A stretch of 38,718 nucleotides of DNA from positions 1-38,718 of the forward strand of contig JASEGT010000016.1 in NCBI GenBank assembly GCA_030018005.1, in the 5' to 3' direction. Position numbers and translations under genes: made by a program. Below the pieces are notes generated by a model. It did no database searches. It had not been told where the DNA came from and saw nothing but the letters and a program-made list of their open reading frames with translations. This stretch comes from Actinomycetota bacterium (GTDB taxonomy: Bacteria > Actinomycetota > Aquicultoria > Aquicultorales > Aquicultoraceae). Shown one piece after another: positions 7,810-16,594 of the stretch (the first letter of the stretch is position 1; each line of letters starts with the position of its first letter).

Positions 7810-10443
7810 ATGAAGTCAGACGAAATAAGAAAGAAGTTCTTAGCGTTTTTTGAGAGCAAGGGACACAAGGTCTTGCCGAGTTCGTCGTTGGTCCCGGATG
7901 ACCCCACCCTGCTGCTTACGGCGGCGGGGATGGTCCAGTTTAAGCCGGTCTTTCTCGGCGAGAAGAAGGTCGACTATACTCGGGCCGTAACGGTTCAGAA
8001 ATGCCTGCGCACGACGGATATCGAAAACGTCGGTAAAACGGCGCGGCACTTAACCTTTTTTGAGATGCTCGGCAACTTTTCGTTCGGCGACTATTTCAAG
8101 AAGGAAGCCATCAGATGGGGATGGGAATTCGTGACCGAGCAACTGCAACTCCCGGTGGAGAACCTTTATGTCACGGTCTACCAAGACGATGATGAGGCTT
8201 TCGCGATATGGCGCGACGAGATGGGTCTTGCCGAGGACCGTATTTTCAGGATGGGTGACGAGGACAATTTCTGGTCGGCTGGGCCTACCGGACCGTGCGG
8301 CCCTTGCTCCGAGATAATGTATGACCTCGGGCCGGATTGCGGGTGCGCGGACGGATGCTGCAGCGTCGGTTGTGACTGCGACCGTTACCTGGAGATATGG
8401 AATCTAGTGTTCATGGAATCTAATCGGGACGATGAGGGTAACCTTCATCCGCTCCCGAAGAAGAACATCGACACCGGAGCCGGGCTTGAGCGTATCGCCA
8501 GGGTGCTCCAAAACACGCAAACCAATTTCGAGACCGATACGCTCAAAGCGATTGTCGACAAGGTCGCCATGTTGACGGGAACTCCATACGGGGCATCCCC
8601 GCAAAAGGACATTTCAATCAAGGTAATCGTCGACCATAGCAGGGCTTTGACCTTTATGGTAAACGACGGGGTATTGCCGTCGAACGAAGGACGCGGTTAT
8701 GTCTTAAGGAGGCTTCTGAGGAGGGCAATCTTGCATGCGCGCCTGCTCGGGCTGGAGACTCCCTTTATAGAGCAGGTCGTCGATACCGTGGTGGAGACGA
8801 TGAAGAACGCCTATCCCGAGCTGGCGGACAACGCCGCGTTTATACGGCGAATCGCCGGACATGAAGAAGTGCGGTTTATGGAGACTCTGAAACAGGGACT
8901 CAACATGCTCGAACAAGCTATCGAGCTGGCGCAACAAGAGAAACGCGATACGCTTAGCGGGGATTTCGTTTTCCGGCTCTATGATACATTTGGTTTCCCG
9001 CTCGAGTTGACGGTCGAGATAGCGGAAGAGCACGACATATCGGTCGACAAGGAGACCTTTGTCGGATTGATGAAAGAGCAGCGAGAGCGCGCCAGGGCTT
9101 CCTGGGCCGGTGAAAAAGAGTCGGTTGACCGAGAAGTCTATGAAGAGGTAAAAGAGGAGTTCGGCAAGACCGAGTTCCTCGGCTACGAGGTCGACGAGGC
9201 GCAGGCTGTGATTAAGGCGATAATCAAACTCAACGTGGTCGCTACCGAAGCGTCCGAAGGCGACGAAGTGGAGATAGTCCTTGACCGAACGCCGTTCTAC
9301 GCAGAGAAAGGCGGCCAGGTCGGAGACAAGGGCATTATAAAGAGCGAAACGGGTGAGGTGACCATTGGCGATGCGCGGGAACCCGTGGAGGGAGTCGTTG
9401 TTCACGTAGGAAAGGTGACCAGGGGAACGATAAGTATAGACCAGGCTATCAGGCTCGAGGTCGCATTAGAGCGGCGCCTATCGATAAAGAGAAACCATAC
9501 TGCGACCCACCTGCTCCAATGGGCGCTTCGCCTCGTACTCGGAGAGCATGTCAAGCAAGCGGGCTCACTCGTCGAGCCGGACCGGCTCCGCTTCGACTTA
9601 ACGCATTTCTCCGCCATATCAAGGGAGCAGCTTCGTAAAGTAGAAGAACTGGTAAATGCTAAGATTTTTGAGAACCACCCGGTGCGGGCGTTCGTAACAT
9701 CGTACGACTTCGCGCGCGAGAGCGGCGCAACGGCACTCTTCGATGAGAAATACGGCGATTTCGTCCGCCTGCTCGAGGTCGGTAATTTCAGCCGGGAGCT
9801 ATGCGGCGGGACCCATGTCGGCAATACGAGCGAGATAGGCTTGTTTAAGATAACCAGCGAGGGCAGCGTTGGTGCCAACACGCGCCGGATAGAGGCGGTC
9901 ACCAATGGCGCCGCTCTGCGTTACCTATACAAAGAGGAGAACGAGCTTTATGAGGTTGCGAGCATCCTCAAGACCGACACCGACAAAGTAGCGGATAAGG
10001 TCACGATGCTTGTCAAGACGATTAGAGACCAGGCTCAGCAGTTGGGGTCGGTTAAGAAAAGCTCGGTCGGGGAGCAAATAAGCGAGATAATCTCGCGGGC
10101 CAAGCTATTTAAGGAGACGAAAGTCATCGTCGAGAAGGTCGAGGCAACGGATATGGATAACCTTCGTATCTATGCCGACCTGGTTCGCGAAAAGGCCGGT
10201 TCGTCGGTGATGCTTCTTGCAAGCGCCGTTGACGGCAAAGTTCTTCTGCTTGCGGCGGCGACGCCTGACAAGGTCAAAAGCGGCTTTAGCGCCGGTAATC
10301 TGATAAAAAAGGTAGCGCCGCTGGTGGGCGGAGGGGGCGGCGGAAGGCCGGACCTCGCTCAAGCCGGCGGCAAAGACCCGGAAGGTATCGAGAAGGCGCT
10401 CGCAGAAGGCCTTAAAGAGATAGAGGGAATGTTGTCGAAATAA
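7810..10443 (+). CDS. alaS: alanine--tRNA ligase
   Basis: 877 residues, the normal full length; ATG 7810 follows GAAGGGTG. It charges tRNA-Ala and clears mischarged Ser/Gly-tRNA-Ala in the cytoplasm. The class II core is at residues 1 to about 250 (MKSDEIRKKFLAFFESKGH, NFSFGDYFKKEAIRWGWEF, TGAGLERIA). The editing domain carries HTATHLLQ near residue 565 and CGGTHV near 665, the zinc-binding His and Cys residues. The glycine-rich C-Ala domain is at the end (VGGGGGGRPDLAQAGG). A cysteine-rich insert (DCGCADGCCSVGCDCDR) near residue 180 is in the catalytic domain, at the position where many bacterial AlaRS carry a shorter CGxGCDCDR motif. It overlaps ruvX by one base, in the common alaS-ruvX-mltG order. 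Confidence 0.98.
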   Translation: MKSDEIRKKFLAFFESKGHKVLPSSSLVPDDPTLLLTAAGMVQFKPVFLGEKKVDYTRAVTVQKCLRTTDIENVGKTARHLTFFEMLGNFSFGDYFKKEAIRWGWEFVTEQLQLPVENLYVTVYQDDDEAFAIWRDEMGLAEDRIFRMGDEDNFWSAGPTGPCGPCSEIMYDLGPDCGCADGCCSVGCDCDRYLEIWNLVFMESNRDDEGNLHPLPKKNIDTGAGLERIARVLQNTQTNFETDTLKAIVDKVAMLTGTPYGASPQKDISIKVIVDHSRALTFMVNDGVLPSNEGRGYVLRRLLRRAILHARLLGLETPFIEQVVDTVVETMKNAYPELADNAAFIRRIAGHEEVRFMETLKQGLNMLEQAIELAQQEKRDTLSGDFVFRLYDTFGFPLELTVEIAEEHDISVDKETFVGLMKEQRERARASWAGEKESVDREVYEEVKEEFGKTEFLGYEVDEAQAVIKAIIKLNVVATEASEGDEVEIVLDRTPFYAEKGGQVGDKGIIKSETGEVTIGDAREPVEGVVVHVGKVTRGTISIDQAIRLEVALERRLSIKRNHTATHLLQWALRLVLGEHVKQAGSLVEPDRLRFDLTHFSAISREQLRKVEELVNAKIFENHPVRAFVTSYDFARESGATALFDEKYGDFVRLLEVGNFSRELCGGTHVGNTSEIGLFKITSEGSVGANTRRIEAVTNGAALRYLYKEENELYEVASILKTDTDKVADKVTMLVKTIRDQAQQLGSVKKSSVGEQISEIISRAKLFKETKVIVEKVEATDMDNLRIYADLVREKAGSSVMLLASAVDGKVLLLAAATPDKVKSGFSAGNLIKKVAPLVGGGGGGRPDLAQAGGKDPEGIEKALAEGLKEIEGMLSK

Positions 10444-10904
10444 TGCGCGTCTTGGGCATAGATTTCGGAGAACGGCGAATTGGGCTGGCGATGTCCGACC
10501 CTGCGGGGCGAATGGCGTTGCCACTCGAGACCGTTGTTAGGGGGGCGGATGACGCTCATCTGGCGTACATCCGGAAGCTGTGCGAGGAGTATGGTGTCGG
10601 CGAGGTGGTCATAGGCCTGCCGCTTTCCTTGAGGGGAGAGGTCGGGCCACAGGCCGAGGCGACCTTGGTCTTCGCCGAGAAGCTAAAGGAATTTGTGGGC
10701 GTGCCGGTGCGCACCTGGGACGAGCGGATGACGACGCTTTCGGCGTCACGGGCGCTGGCTGAAGCCAATGTGAGCAGAAAGAAGAGAAAAGAAGTTGTAG
10801 ACAAGGTCGCGGCCACACTCATACTTCAGGCATATTTAGACTCAAAAGAAACGGGGGCTCAAAGAAACTGGGAACAGGAAAACACGCAGCAAAAGCAGGA
10901 ATAG
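10443..10904 (+). CDS. ruvX: RuvX/YqgF putative Holliday junction resolvase, rRNA-processing nuclease
   Basis: ATG 10443 shares one base with the alaS stop codon, so the two are coupled. The 153 residues show the RNase H-fold family motifs: MRVLGIDFGERRIGLAMSDP at the N-terminus, with the first catalytic Asp (D7), EVVIGLPLSLRGEVGPQA in the middle, and WDERMTT followed by DKVAATLILQAYLD at the end. Family members are proposed Holliday junction resolvases and, in E. coli, a factor in 16S rRNA 5' processing. The last 20 or so residues (KETGAQRNWEQENTQQKQE) extend beyond the usual end and overlap the region that should encode the N-terminus of MltG. Confidence 0.95.
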   Translation: MRVLGIDFGERRIGLAMSDPAGRMALPLETVVRGADDAHLAYIRKLCEEYGVGEVVIGLPLSLRGEVGPQAEATLVFAEKLKEFVGVPVRTWDERMTTLSASRALAEANVSRKKRKEVVDKVAATLILQAYLDSKETGAQRNWEQENTQQKQE

Positions 10905-10939
10905 TTAAGAAAATCATAGCAACAATATCGCTAATAGTC

Positions 10940-11929
10940 GTGATAGCAGTCGTTGCGTTTGCGGCAACGTATTCGTTGAGCGCGGGAAATAAAAGCGAGA
11001 AGGTGGAGCAAAAAGCTGTCACTGTCGAGATACAGGAAGGTATGACGGCGACCGCGATAGCCGACCTTCTTGAGGATAAGAAAGTCGTCAAAAACGCGCT
11101 CGTCTTCAGGCTTCTAGTAAGGCAGCGGGGCGTCGGCACTGATTTCAAGCCCGGCAAATACGAATTTAAGACGGGCATGGACAACGAGGTCGTAATTGGC
11201 CAACTCGTAAAGGGCCCGTCGATAAGATATGTAAAGTTGACAATCCCCGAAGGCTGGACGGCAAATCAGATTGCCGAGCGCGTAGCGTCGCGCACCGAGT
11301 TGATAAAGGAAGAGTACCTCTCGGCCGTAAATGAGCGGCTCATCCTCGTAGAGTATGAATTCTTGAGAAAGAACGGGGCTCCCACGACCAGCCTGGAGGG
11401 CTATCTTTACCCCGATACCTTCAGCATCCAGGAAGATATTACCGCGCAAGAGCTTATCAATATGCAGCTGGGACGCTTTGAAGAGATGACAGCTCATCTC
11501 AACTGGGACAATGCGCAAGCATACGGCAGAACCCAATACGAGATTCTGGTCATCGCATCGATGATTGAGCGCGAGACGAGAGTCGACGATGAGCGGGCGC
11601 TGGTAGCGTCGGTAATATATAATCGCATTGCGCAGGGGATGCCGCTTCAAATCGATGCAACGGTCCAGTATGCGCTGCCGGTTTGGAAAGACCAGCTCAC
11701 GCTGGACGATCTAAAAATAGACTCTCCCTACAACACTTATCAGAACAAAGGTCTGCCGCCCGGCCCTATCTGCAACCCGAGCGCCGCATCTATTGAAGCC
11801 GCGCTTAATCCCACCGGCGATCCATACCTGTATTACGTTCTCGCGCCGGACAACTCGGGCCGACATGTCTTTACGAAGACCTACGACGAGTTCCTGAACG
11901 CGAAGAATCAGTATAAAGCGAGCCAGTAA
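10940..11929 (+). CDS. mltG: endolytic murein transglycosylase MltG
   Basis: 329 residues from GTG 10940. MltG is a membrane-anchored enzyme that cuts nascent peptidoglycan strands and sets their length. The LysM-like part is near residues 25-80 (IQEGMTATAIADLLEDKKVV). The catalytic domain holds EGYLYPDTF, the catalytic Glu in ILVIASMIERET, NRIAQGMPLQIDATVQYAL, and SPYNTYQNKGLPPGPICNPS. The start is uncertain. GTG 10940 lies inside the hydrophobic segment and has no ribosome site, while the open frame continues upstream and encodes a Lys-rich stretch (KHAAKAGIVKKI) before IIATISLIVVIAVVAFAATY, a perfect signal anchor. The true start is probably upstream and non-canonical, for example CTG 10868 inside the ruvX 3' end, for which no good ribosome site is visible either. 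Confidence 0.93.
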   Translation: MIAVVAFAATYSLSAGNKSEKVEQKAVTVEIQEGMTATAIADLLEDKKVVKNALVFRLLVRQRGVGTDFKPGKYEFKTGMDNEVVIGQLVKGPSIRYVKLTIPEGWTANQIAERVASRTELIKEEYLSAVNERLILVEYEFLRKNGAPTTSLEGYLYPDTFSIQEDITAQELINMQLGRFEEMTAHLNWDNAQAYGRTQYEILVIASMIERETRVDDERALVASVIYNRIAQGMPLQIDATVQYALPVWKDQLTLDDLKIDSPYNTYQNKGLPPGPICNPSAASIEAALNPTGDPYLYYVLAPDNSGRHVFTKTYDEFLNAKNQYKASQ

Positions 11930-11976
11930 TATTCTACTTTAGGGAACAAGCATCTACTAGCCTGCTTCTAAGTTTG

Positions 11977-12002
11977 GCGCGGGAGATACCAGGTACTCGC
12001 GC
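11977..12002. terminator. stem-loop between convergent mltG and flavin-reductase genes
   Basis: GCGC (11977-11980) pairs with GCGC (11999-12002), and GAG-A-TAC pairs with GTA-CTC around CAG, with a two-base and a one-base bulge. No strong T tract follows on either strand, so it is a weak terminator candidate. Confidence 0.35.
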
Positions 12003-12035
12003 GTTTGCTCTAACCAAAGGCGTTGGCCTAAGGCT

Positions 12036-12581
12036 CTAAAGAAACGTGCCTAACTCCTCGCCGAGGGCGAAGTACCGCCCATGAAAGAGATAGAGCGGGG
12101 TTCCGGGGTTGAGGTCGTGATAGGCCGTGACCTGCGCGATGTACAGGCTGTGCAACCCGATATCGGTTGCGCTCTCGATTTTGCATTCGAGCGCGGTCAC
12201 AGCGCCTGTTACAAGCGGACAAGAAGTAGCTTCTCCCGGGATAGTCTCGATTGCAAACTCCTCGAACTTGTCAATTTTATTCCCGCTGCTCCGGCCTATT
12301 TTCTTAGCCAGGTCCATCAAGCTTGCCGGGATGATATTTAGAGCCAGTTCGCCGCCGGCGCCGGCGAGTTTGCCGGTCTGGGAGTGCTTGCTGAGCGACA
12401 CGCTCACGAGCGGCGGTTTAAACGATATGCCCGCGACCATATTGGCGGTCATTATGCCGCGTTCTCCATCATGCGCGGATGTAACCAGAAAGACGGGGCT
12501 TCCTATTGCGCCCATCGCTTTTCTACCGGAAAATGTTTGAGTCATAACACCCCCCACTTCTACTATTATCCTTATCCCCAT
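12036..12581 (-). CDS. flavin reductase-like (FMN-binding split-barrel) domain protein
   Basis: 181 residues from ATG 12579-12581, preceded by AGGAG at a short 3-base spacing. A second candidate, ATG 12543-12545, has GGGGGGTG just upstream and gives 169 residues (MTQTFSGRKAMGAIGSP), which fits the family N-terminus better; either may be used. Motifs of the flavin reductase-like/FMN-binding split barrel are visible: SPVFLVTSAHDGERGIMTA, SFKPPLVSVSLSKHSQTGKL, ELALNIIPASL and a terminal GRYFALGE. Relatives reduce or bind FMN and supply reduced flavin to partner enzymes, or act in rubredoxin:oxygen-type redox. Partner and substrate are not indicated. It is convergent with mltG and probably monocistronic. 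Confidence 0.85.
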   Translation of the reverse strand: MGIRIIVEVGGVMTQTFSGRKAMGAIGSPVFLVTSAHDGERGIMTANMVAGISFKPPLVSVSLSKHSQTGKLAGAGGELALNIIPASLMDLAKKIGRSSGNKIDKFEEFAIETIPGEATSCPLVTGAVTALECKIESATDIGLHSLYIAQVTAYHDLNPGTPLYLFHGRYFALGEELGTFL

Positions 12582-12711
12582 TATCTCCTGAAATTACGAC
12601 CACCTGTAGAGCAATCGCTTAAATTATATATAAGGTGTAATATTCGACCCGCTGCTGGCAGGAATATCGCAAGCAATCGCTAATTCATCCTAAAGAGGAA
12701 ACTTTATAGCG

Positions 12712-12747
12712 ATAGCTCGTTGATTTAACGATATTTTAACGAGCTAT
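12712..12747. repeat. perfect 10-bp inverted repeat in intergenic region
   Basis: ATAGCTCGTT (12712-12721) and AACGAGCTAT (12738-12747) are perfect reverse complements 16 bases apart. No T tract follows. It could be an operator or an RNA hairpin. The rest of the 332-base gap (12582-12913) holds only the candidate promoter listed next. Confidence 0.6.
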
Positions 12748-12824
12748 AGTTATGCTTGGTTGCATTGGGTGTAAACATCCATAATTTAGGGCATATAGGG
12801 GGGTGTCGCTTAATAATCGAAGGT

Positions 12825-12853
12825 TTGCCCTCAGTATCGACGCTCCCTATTTA
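12825..12853 (+). promoter_or_regulatory. possible promoter of the DUF4013 gene
   Basis: TTGCCC at 12825-12830 and TATTTA at 12848-12853 are separated by exactly 17 bases, about 60 bases before the start codon. Confidence 0.4.
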
Positions 12854-12913
12854 AAGCAGCATCGAAGCACGATTCGAGCGAAAGACGCGGCCCTAACAAG
12901 AAAGGAGTAGGTC

Positions 12914-13537
12914 ATGAATTATTCGCAGGCATTTTCTTATGTTTTACAAGACCCGAACTGGTTGAAGAAAGTCCTCATCGGAGGCTTATTGTTGCTCTTC
13001 TCGTTTCTGCTCGTCCCGGCCATCCCGCTTATGGGATATTACGTGCGAGTTCTGCAAAATGTAGCTCGAGGCGTCGACCCGGTCCTGCCGGAGTGGGATG
13101 ATTGGAGCGGCTTCTTTACGACCGGCGTCAAAATGTTGATAGTGGCATTGGCTTATGGGCTGGCCGTCGCTATTATAGTCGGAATCATCCAGAACATAAG
13201 TACCGCGCTGGGCAGCATTTTTAATATTCTCTATTACTTTGTCATCCCGGTTGTAGCGATGCAGTTTTCCCGAAACGAGGAGATAGGCGACGCGTTCAAG
13301 TTCAACGAGATGATAGAGCTGGCCAAAGCAAACCCGAGCGACTATGTCGTCTCGGTCTTGCTCGCGTTCGTGGCATCGCTTTTGGCGTTTGTGGGTCTGA
13401 TAGGCCTGTTGATAGGCGCCGCGTTTACGCTCTTCTACGCGATGCTGGTCAACGCGGGTATCTTTGGACAATATCTGCGCCTCTATGGCGGCGAAGCCGC
13501 GTCAGAGAACCTATCACCGGCTTCACCGCAGGTATAG
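12914..13537 (+). CDS. DUF4013 family membrane protein
   Basis: 207 residues from ATG 12914 with AAAGGAG upstream. It matches the DUF4013 pattern: an amphipathic N-terminus (NYSQAFSYVLQDPNWLKKVLIGGLLLL), then PLMGYYVRVLQNVARG and LPEWDDWSGFFTTGVKMLIV, and a repeat of such membrane segments (about five helices in all). The family is found in bacteria and archaea and has no known activity. A soluble stretch near residues 120-145 (FSRNEEIGDAFKFNEMIELAK) is typical. It has its own promoter candidate and terminator and is therefore probably monocistronic. Nothing connects it to the thiamine operon that follows. Confidence 0.85.
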   Translation: MNYSQAFSYVLQDPNWLKKVLIGGLLLLFSFLLVPAIPLMGYYVRVLQNVARGVDPVLPEWDDWSGFFTTGVKMLIVALAYGLAVAIIVGIIQNISTALGSIFNILYYFVIPVVAMQFSRNEEIGDAFKFNEMIELAKANPSDYVVSVLLAFVASLLAFVGLIGLLIGAAFTLFYAMLVNAGIFGQYLRLYGGEAASENLSPASPQV

Positions 13538-13546
13538 TTGAGCGTC

Positions 13547-13580
13547 GAGCGTGGAAAGTATTGCTCGTCCACGCTCTTTT
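13547..13580 (+). terminator. intrinsic terminator of the DUF4013 gene
   Basis: GAGCGTGGA (13547-13555) pairs perfectly with TCCACGCTC (13568-13576), followed by TTTT. The T tract is short but the stem is strong. Confidence 0.75.
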
Positions 13581-13610
13581 GGTTATGATACTTGTTACAT
13601 AATTGCATAA

Positions 13611-13735
13611 TATGAGGCGGGAGCTGCTTATCGGCGGCTGAGAGGTGAAGGACGACTTCACGACCGTTTGAACCTGAATAACGGCCGAAACGTTGAGGCG
13701 AGGTCGTTTCTGGGTAATGCCAGCGAAGGGATAGC
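13611..13735 (+). promoter_or_regulatory. TPP riboswitch (THI element)
   Basis: The conserved TPP aptamer core is present in order: GGCGGGAGCTGC, CTGAGA at 13638-13643, TTTGAACCTGA at 13667-13677, then CTGGGTAATGCCAGCGAAGG at 13710-13729. These are the pyrimidine- and pyrophosphate-sensing arms. The variable P3-side region between them is somewhat extended. It lies upstream of thiM and should lower thiamine operon expression when TPP is plentiful. Boundaries are approximate. Confidence 0.95.
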
Positions 13736-13746
13736 ATGATAGGCTT

Positions 13747-13789
13747 GAAGCCGTACCCCTGTTGGTATGGCTTCTATTTTGTTGTGTTT
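13747..13789 (+). terminator. riboswitch-controlled attenuator hairpin
   Basis: GAAGCCGTACC pairs with GGTATGGCTTC (13764-13774), 11 pairs including one G-U, around a 6-base loop, and is followed by TATTTTGTTGTGTTT. It is placed just after the TPP aptamer and before the thiM ribosome site, as expected for ligand-dependent termination. An anti-terminator pairing partner was not mapped. Confidence 0.75.
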
Positions 13790-13826
13790 CTAACAATACC
13801 AGGTTTTTAAAAATAGGAGGAAGATG

Positions 13827-14645
13827 ATGGAGACATTTGTAAAAGAACTCGCGGACGACTTGGTCAAAATAAGGGAGCAGAAGCCGCTGATCCACCACAT
13901 TACGAATTTTGTCGTGATGAACGAGACTGCTAACATGACGCTGTGCCTCGGCGCTCTACCGGTGATGGCGCACGCGCGCGAGGAAGTCGAAGAAATGGTA
14001 GGGTTTGCGGGAGCGCTCGTGCTCAATATCGGCACGCTCACCCCGGAGCTGATTGAGTCTATGATAATAGCCGGAAAGAAAGCCAATGAGCTCGGCGTTC
14101 CGGTCGTGCTCGACCCGGTGGGAGCCGGGGCGACCGCGCTCAGGACCGATGCCGTGAAGTCGCTGCTAAAAGAAGTGAATATGGCGGTTATTCGAGGCAA
14201 TAGCGCTGAAATCGGTATCTTGGCGGGCGCCGGTGGCGAGATAAAGGGCGTCGAGGCTATTGGAAAGAACGAGCATATTGTGGACGCAGCGCGATCCCTG
14301 GCCCAGAGCGAAGGCTGTGTCGTAAGCGTTACGGGCGCCGAGGACATCATCACCGACGGCGAAAGAATAGCTTTTGTGCGAAACGGCGACGCGATGATGG
14401 CGACTATTACAGGCACCGGCTGCATGTCGACGACGATTACCGCCGGTTTTACGGCGGTTCAAAACGACTATTTCAAGGCGGCGACGGGTGCGTTGGTAGC
14501 CTTCGGCATCGCGGGGGAAAAGGCCGCGGCCTCAACCCAGGGAAAACCGGGCAGCTTCCACGCCGTCCTCTACGACGAGGTTTATGCGCTCGATGCCGAC
14601 GCGATTATAAAGGGGGCGAACCTCGAGATTGAGCTTCCGGTTTAG
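13827..14645 (+). CDS. thiM: hydroxyethylthiazole kinase
   Basis: 272 residues. AGGAGG at 13815-13820 is 6 bases before ATG 13827 but only 3 before ATG 13824, so 13827 is preferred. ThiM phosphorylates 4-methyl-5-(2-hydroxyethyl)thiazole, the salvage route to the thiazole half of thiamine. Family motifs: KPLIHHITNFVVMNETANMTLCLGA (residues about 17-41), ALPVMAHAREE, LVLNIGTL, VVLDPVGAGAT and RGNSAEI. The ribokinase-like catalytic loop is ITGTGCMSTT. It is the first gene of the thi operon behind the TPP riboswitch, and no thiG, thiS or thiH is seen in the operon. Confidence 0.97.
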   Translation: METFVKELADDLVKIREQKPLIHHITNFVVMNETANMTLCLGALPVMAHAREEVEEMVGFAGALVLNIGTLTPELIESMIIAGKKANELGVPVVLDPVGAGATALRTDAVKSLLKEVNMAVIRGNSAEIGILAGAGGEIKGVEAIGKNEHIVDAARSLAQSEGCVVSVTGAEDIITDGERIAFVRNGDAMMATITGTGCMSTTITAGFTAVQNDYFKAATGALVAFGIAGEKAAASTQGKPGSFHAVLYDEVYALDADAIIKGANLEIELPV

Positions 14646-15285
14646 CTTCAAAGAGCGAGTGGGCCTGTATGTGGTTACCGCCGACTATCTAGAGCGAACC
14701 CACATCGCGATGGCCGAGGCGGCGGTAGCCGGTGGTGCCGGTACCATACAATACCGTGAGAAGAAGGCCTCGAGTCGCGTGATGCTGGAGACGGCGATGA
14801 GCTTGCGCGCTATAACGGTGGCTTCGGGAGCGCTCCTTATCATCAACGACCGGGTCGATATAGCGCTCGCGGTCGATGCCGACGGCGTCCATCTCGGGCA
14901 AGACGACATGCCCTGCCGGGCCGCGCGCGAGGTATTGGGCGATGGATATATAATAGGCATATCGGCGACCAATCTCGACGAGGCCATCGAGGCCGCTCAA
15001 GACGGCGCCGACTATATCGGGCTCGGCCCCATATATCCTACGATGAGCAAGGATGATGCCGCGCCCGCTATGGGTATAGAAGGACTGGTGAAGGTCGTGG
15101 CGGCTGTGAGCGTGCCGGTGGTTGCTATCGGGGGTCTTACCACCGATAATATTGGAGGAGTCATAGCGGCCGGAGCTGGCGGCATAGCGACTATTTCGGC
15201 GATAGCGGGAGCGGTAGATATGGAAAACGAGGCCAAGCTCCTGAACGATATGATAGAGCGATTTAAGAAAGAACGCATGATTTGA
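14629..15285 (+). CDS. thiE: thiamine-phosphate synthase
   Basis: 218 residues if TTG 14629 is used, which overlaps the end of thiM by 17 bases. GTG 14659 ([10 protein letters not shown]) is an alternative start with only weak ribosome sites for either. ThiE joins hydroxymethylpyrimidine pyrophosphate and thiazole phosphate, releasing pyrophosphate. The TIM-barrel motifs are complete: [13 protein letters not shown] near residue 40, [27 protein letters not shown] in the middle, [13 protein letters not shown], then [27 protein letters not shown] for the phosphate site at the end. It is translationally coupled between thiM and thiC. Confidence 0.96.
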   Translation: MSFRFSFKERVGLYVVTADYLERTHIAMAEAAVAGGAGTIQYREKKASSRVMLETAMSLRAITVASGALLIINDRVDIALAVDADGVHLGQDDMPCRAAREVLGDGYIIGISATNLDEAIEAAQDGADYIGLGPIYPTMSKDDAAPAMGIEGLVKVVAAVSVPVVAIGGLTTDNIGGVIAAGAGGIATISAIAGAVDMENEAKLLNDMIERFKKERMI

Positions 15286-15292
15286 GGTTTGT

Positions 15293-16594
15293 ATGGCGAC
15301 GATTATAGATGATTTGAAAGCGGGACGTGTTTCTGAAGTCGTGGCGGCGGTCGCAATAGAGGAAGGCTTGGCTCAAGAGCTGTTGGTAGAGAGACTTCTA
15401 GGGGGCACCGTGGTGATACCGATGAATGTCAATCGGCACGACGCCAAGGGCGTCGGCGTCGGCGAAGGACTTCGAACCAAGGTAAACGCCAATATCGGCA
15501 CCTCCGAGGAGTACCCGTATATAGATGAGGAGCTTGAGAAGCTGTCGGCGGCGATAAACGCGGGCGCCGACACGGTCATGGATTTGAGCACGGGCGGGCC
15601 GCTCGTCGAGATACGCAAGGCCATCATCGAGAGGTGCCCCCTTCCCATTGGGACGGTTCCCATCTATCAGGCCGCGGTTTTAGCGAAGGCAAGGCACGGC
15701 ACGATTGTCGATATGACCGCCGAAGATGTCTTCGAGGTGATAGAGGAGCAGGCCCGCGAAGGCGTCGATTTCATGACGGTCCACTCGGGAATAACCTGGA
15801 AGAGCCTAGATGCTTTGGAGCAGCAAGGACGAGTCACCGATATCGTCAGTCGCGGCGGCGCGTTGACGGTCGGCTGGATGATTCACAACCAGAAGGAAAA
15901 CCCACTATATGAGATGTACGATCGCCTCCTCGAAATCGCGCGCGAGCATGATGTAACGCTCAGTCTCGGGGACGGGCTAAGGCCCGGGTGTCTCGCGGAC
16001 GCGTCGGACAGGGCGCAAATCCAAGAGCTGCTGGTCCTTGGTGAGCTGGTAGACCGCGCACGAGCTGTAAATGTGCAGGTGATGGTCGAGGGGCCGGGAC
16101 ACATGCCTTTCGACCAGATTGCCGCCAACATGAGGCTTGAAAAAGAGATATGCAAAGGGGCTCCGTTCTACGTGCTCGGGCCGCTCGTCACCGATGTCGC
16201 TCCGGGTTACGACCACATAACGGCGGCTATCGGGGGGACGATGGCGGCGGTGTCGGGAGCCGATTTCTTATGCTACGTCACACCGAGAGAGCACCTCGGT
16301 CTGCCCACCACCGAAGATGTCCACGAGGGCGTGATCGCATCGAGAATCGCGGCGCACGCCGCGGACATCGTCAAAGGGGTCAAAGGTGCGGCGGATTGGG
16401 ATTTGTCGATGGCGAAAGCCCGCAAAGCGCTCGACTGGAACGAGCAAATACGGCTCGCCATCGACCCCGTCAAAGCGGCTCGGGCTCACGGAGAGCGCAA
16501 AGCGGCCGACATCGAGGGCTGCACGATGTGCGGTGATTTTTGCGCGATGAAAATCGTAGCGGAGCATCTCGGAACGCGAAGCGAGTCTTGTTGA
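15293..16594 (+). CDS. thiC: phosphomethylpyrimidine synthase ThiC, short form
   Basis: 433 residues from ATG 15293, GAGGT upstream, 7 bases after thiE. ThiC is a radical-SAM-type enzyme converting aminoimidazole ribotide to hydroxymethylpyrimidine phosphate. It lacks the roughly 200-residue N-terminal region of the E. coli type enzyme, as in other short ThiC. Conserved parts: [82 protein letters not shown]. The C-terminal cluster motif reads C-T-M-C-G-D-F-C, that is CX2CX3C, one residue shorter than the E. coli CX2CX4C. It ends at TGA 16592-16594, overlapping the start of thiL. Confidence 0.97.
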   Translation: MATIIDDLKAGRVSEVVAAVAIEEGLAQELLVERLLGGTVVIPMNVNRHDAKGVGVGEGLRTKVNANIGTSEEYPYIDEELEKLSAAINAGADTVMDLSTGGPLVEIRKAIIERCPLPIGTVPIYQAAVLAKARHGTIVDMTAEDVFEVIEEQAREGVDFMTVHSGITWKSLDALEQQGRVTDIVSRGGALTVGWMIHNQKENPLYEMYDRLLEIAREHDVTLSLGDGLRPGCLADASDRAQIQELLVLGELVDRARAVNVQVMVEGPGHMPFDQIAANMRLEKEICKGAPFYVLGPLVTDVAPGYDHITAAIGGTMAAVSGADFLCYVTPREHLGLPTTEDVHEGVIASRIAAHAADIVKGVKGAADWDLSMAKARKALDWNEQIRLAIDPVKAARAHGERKAADIEGCTMCGDFCAMKIVAEHLGTRSESC

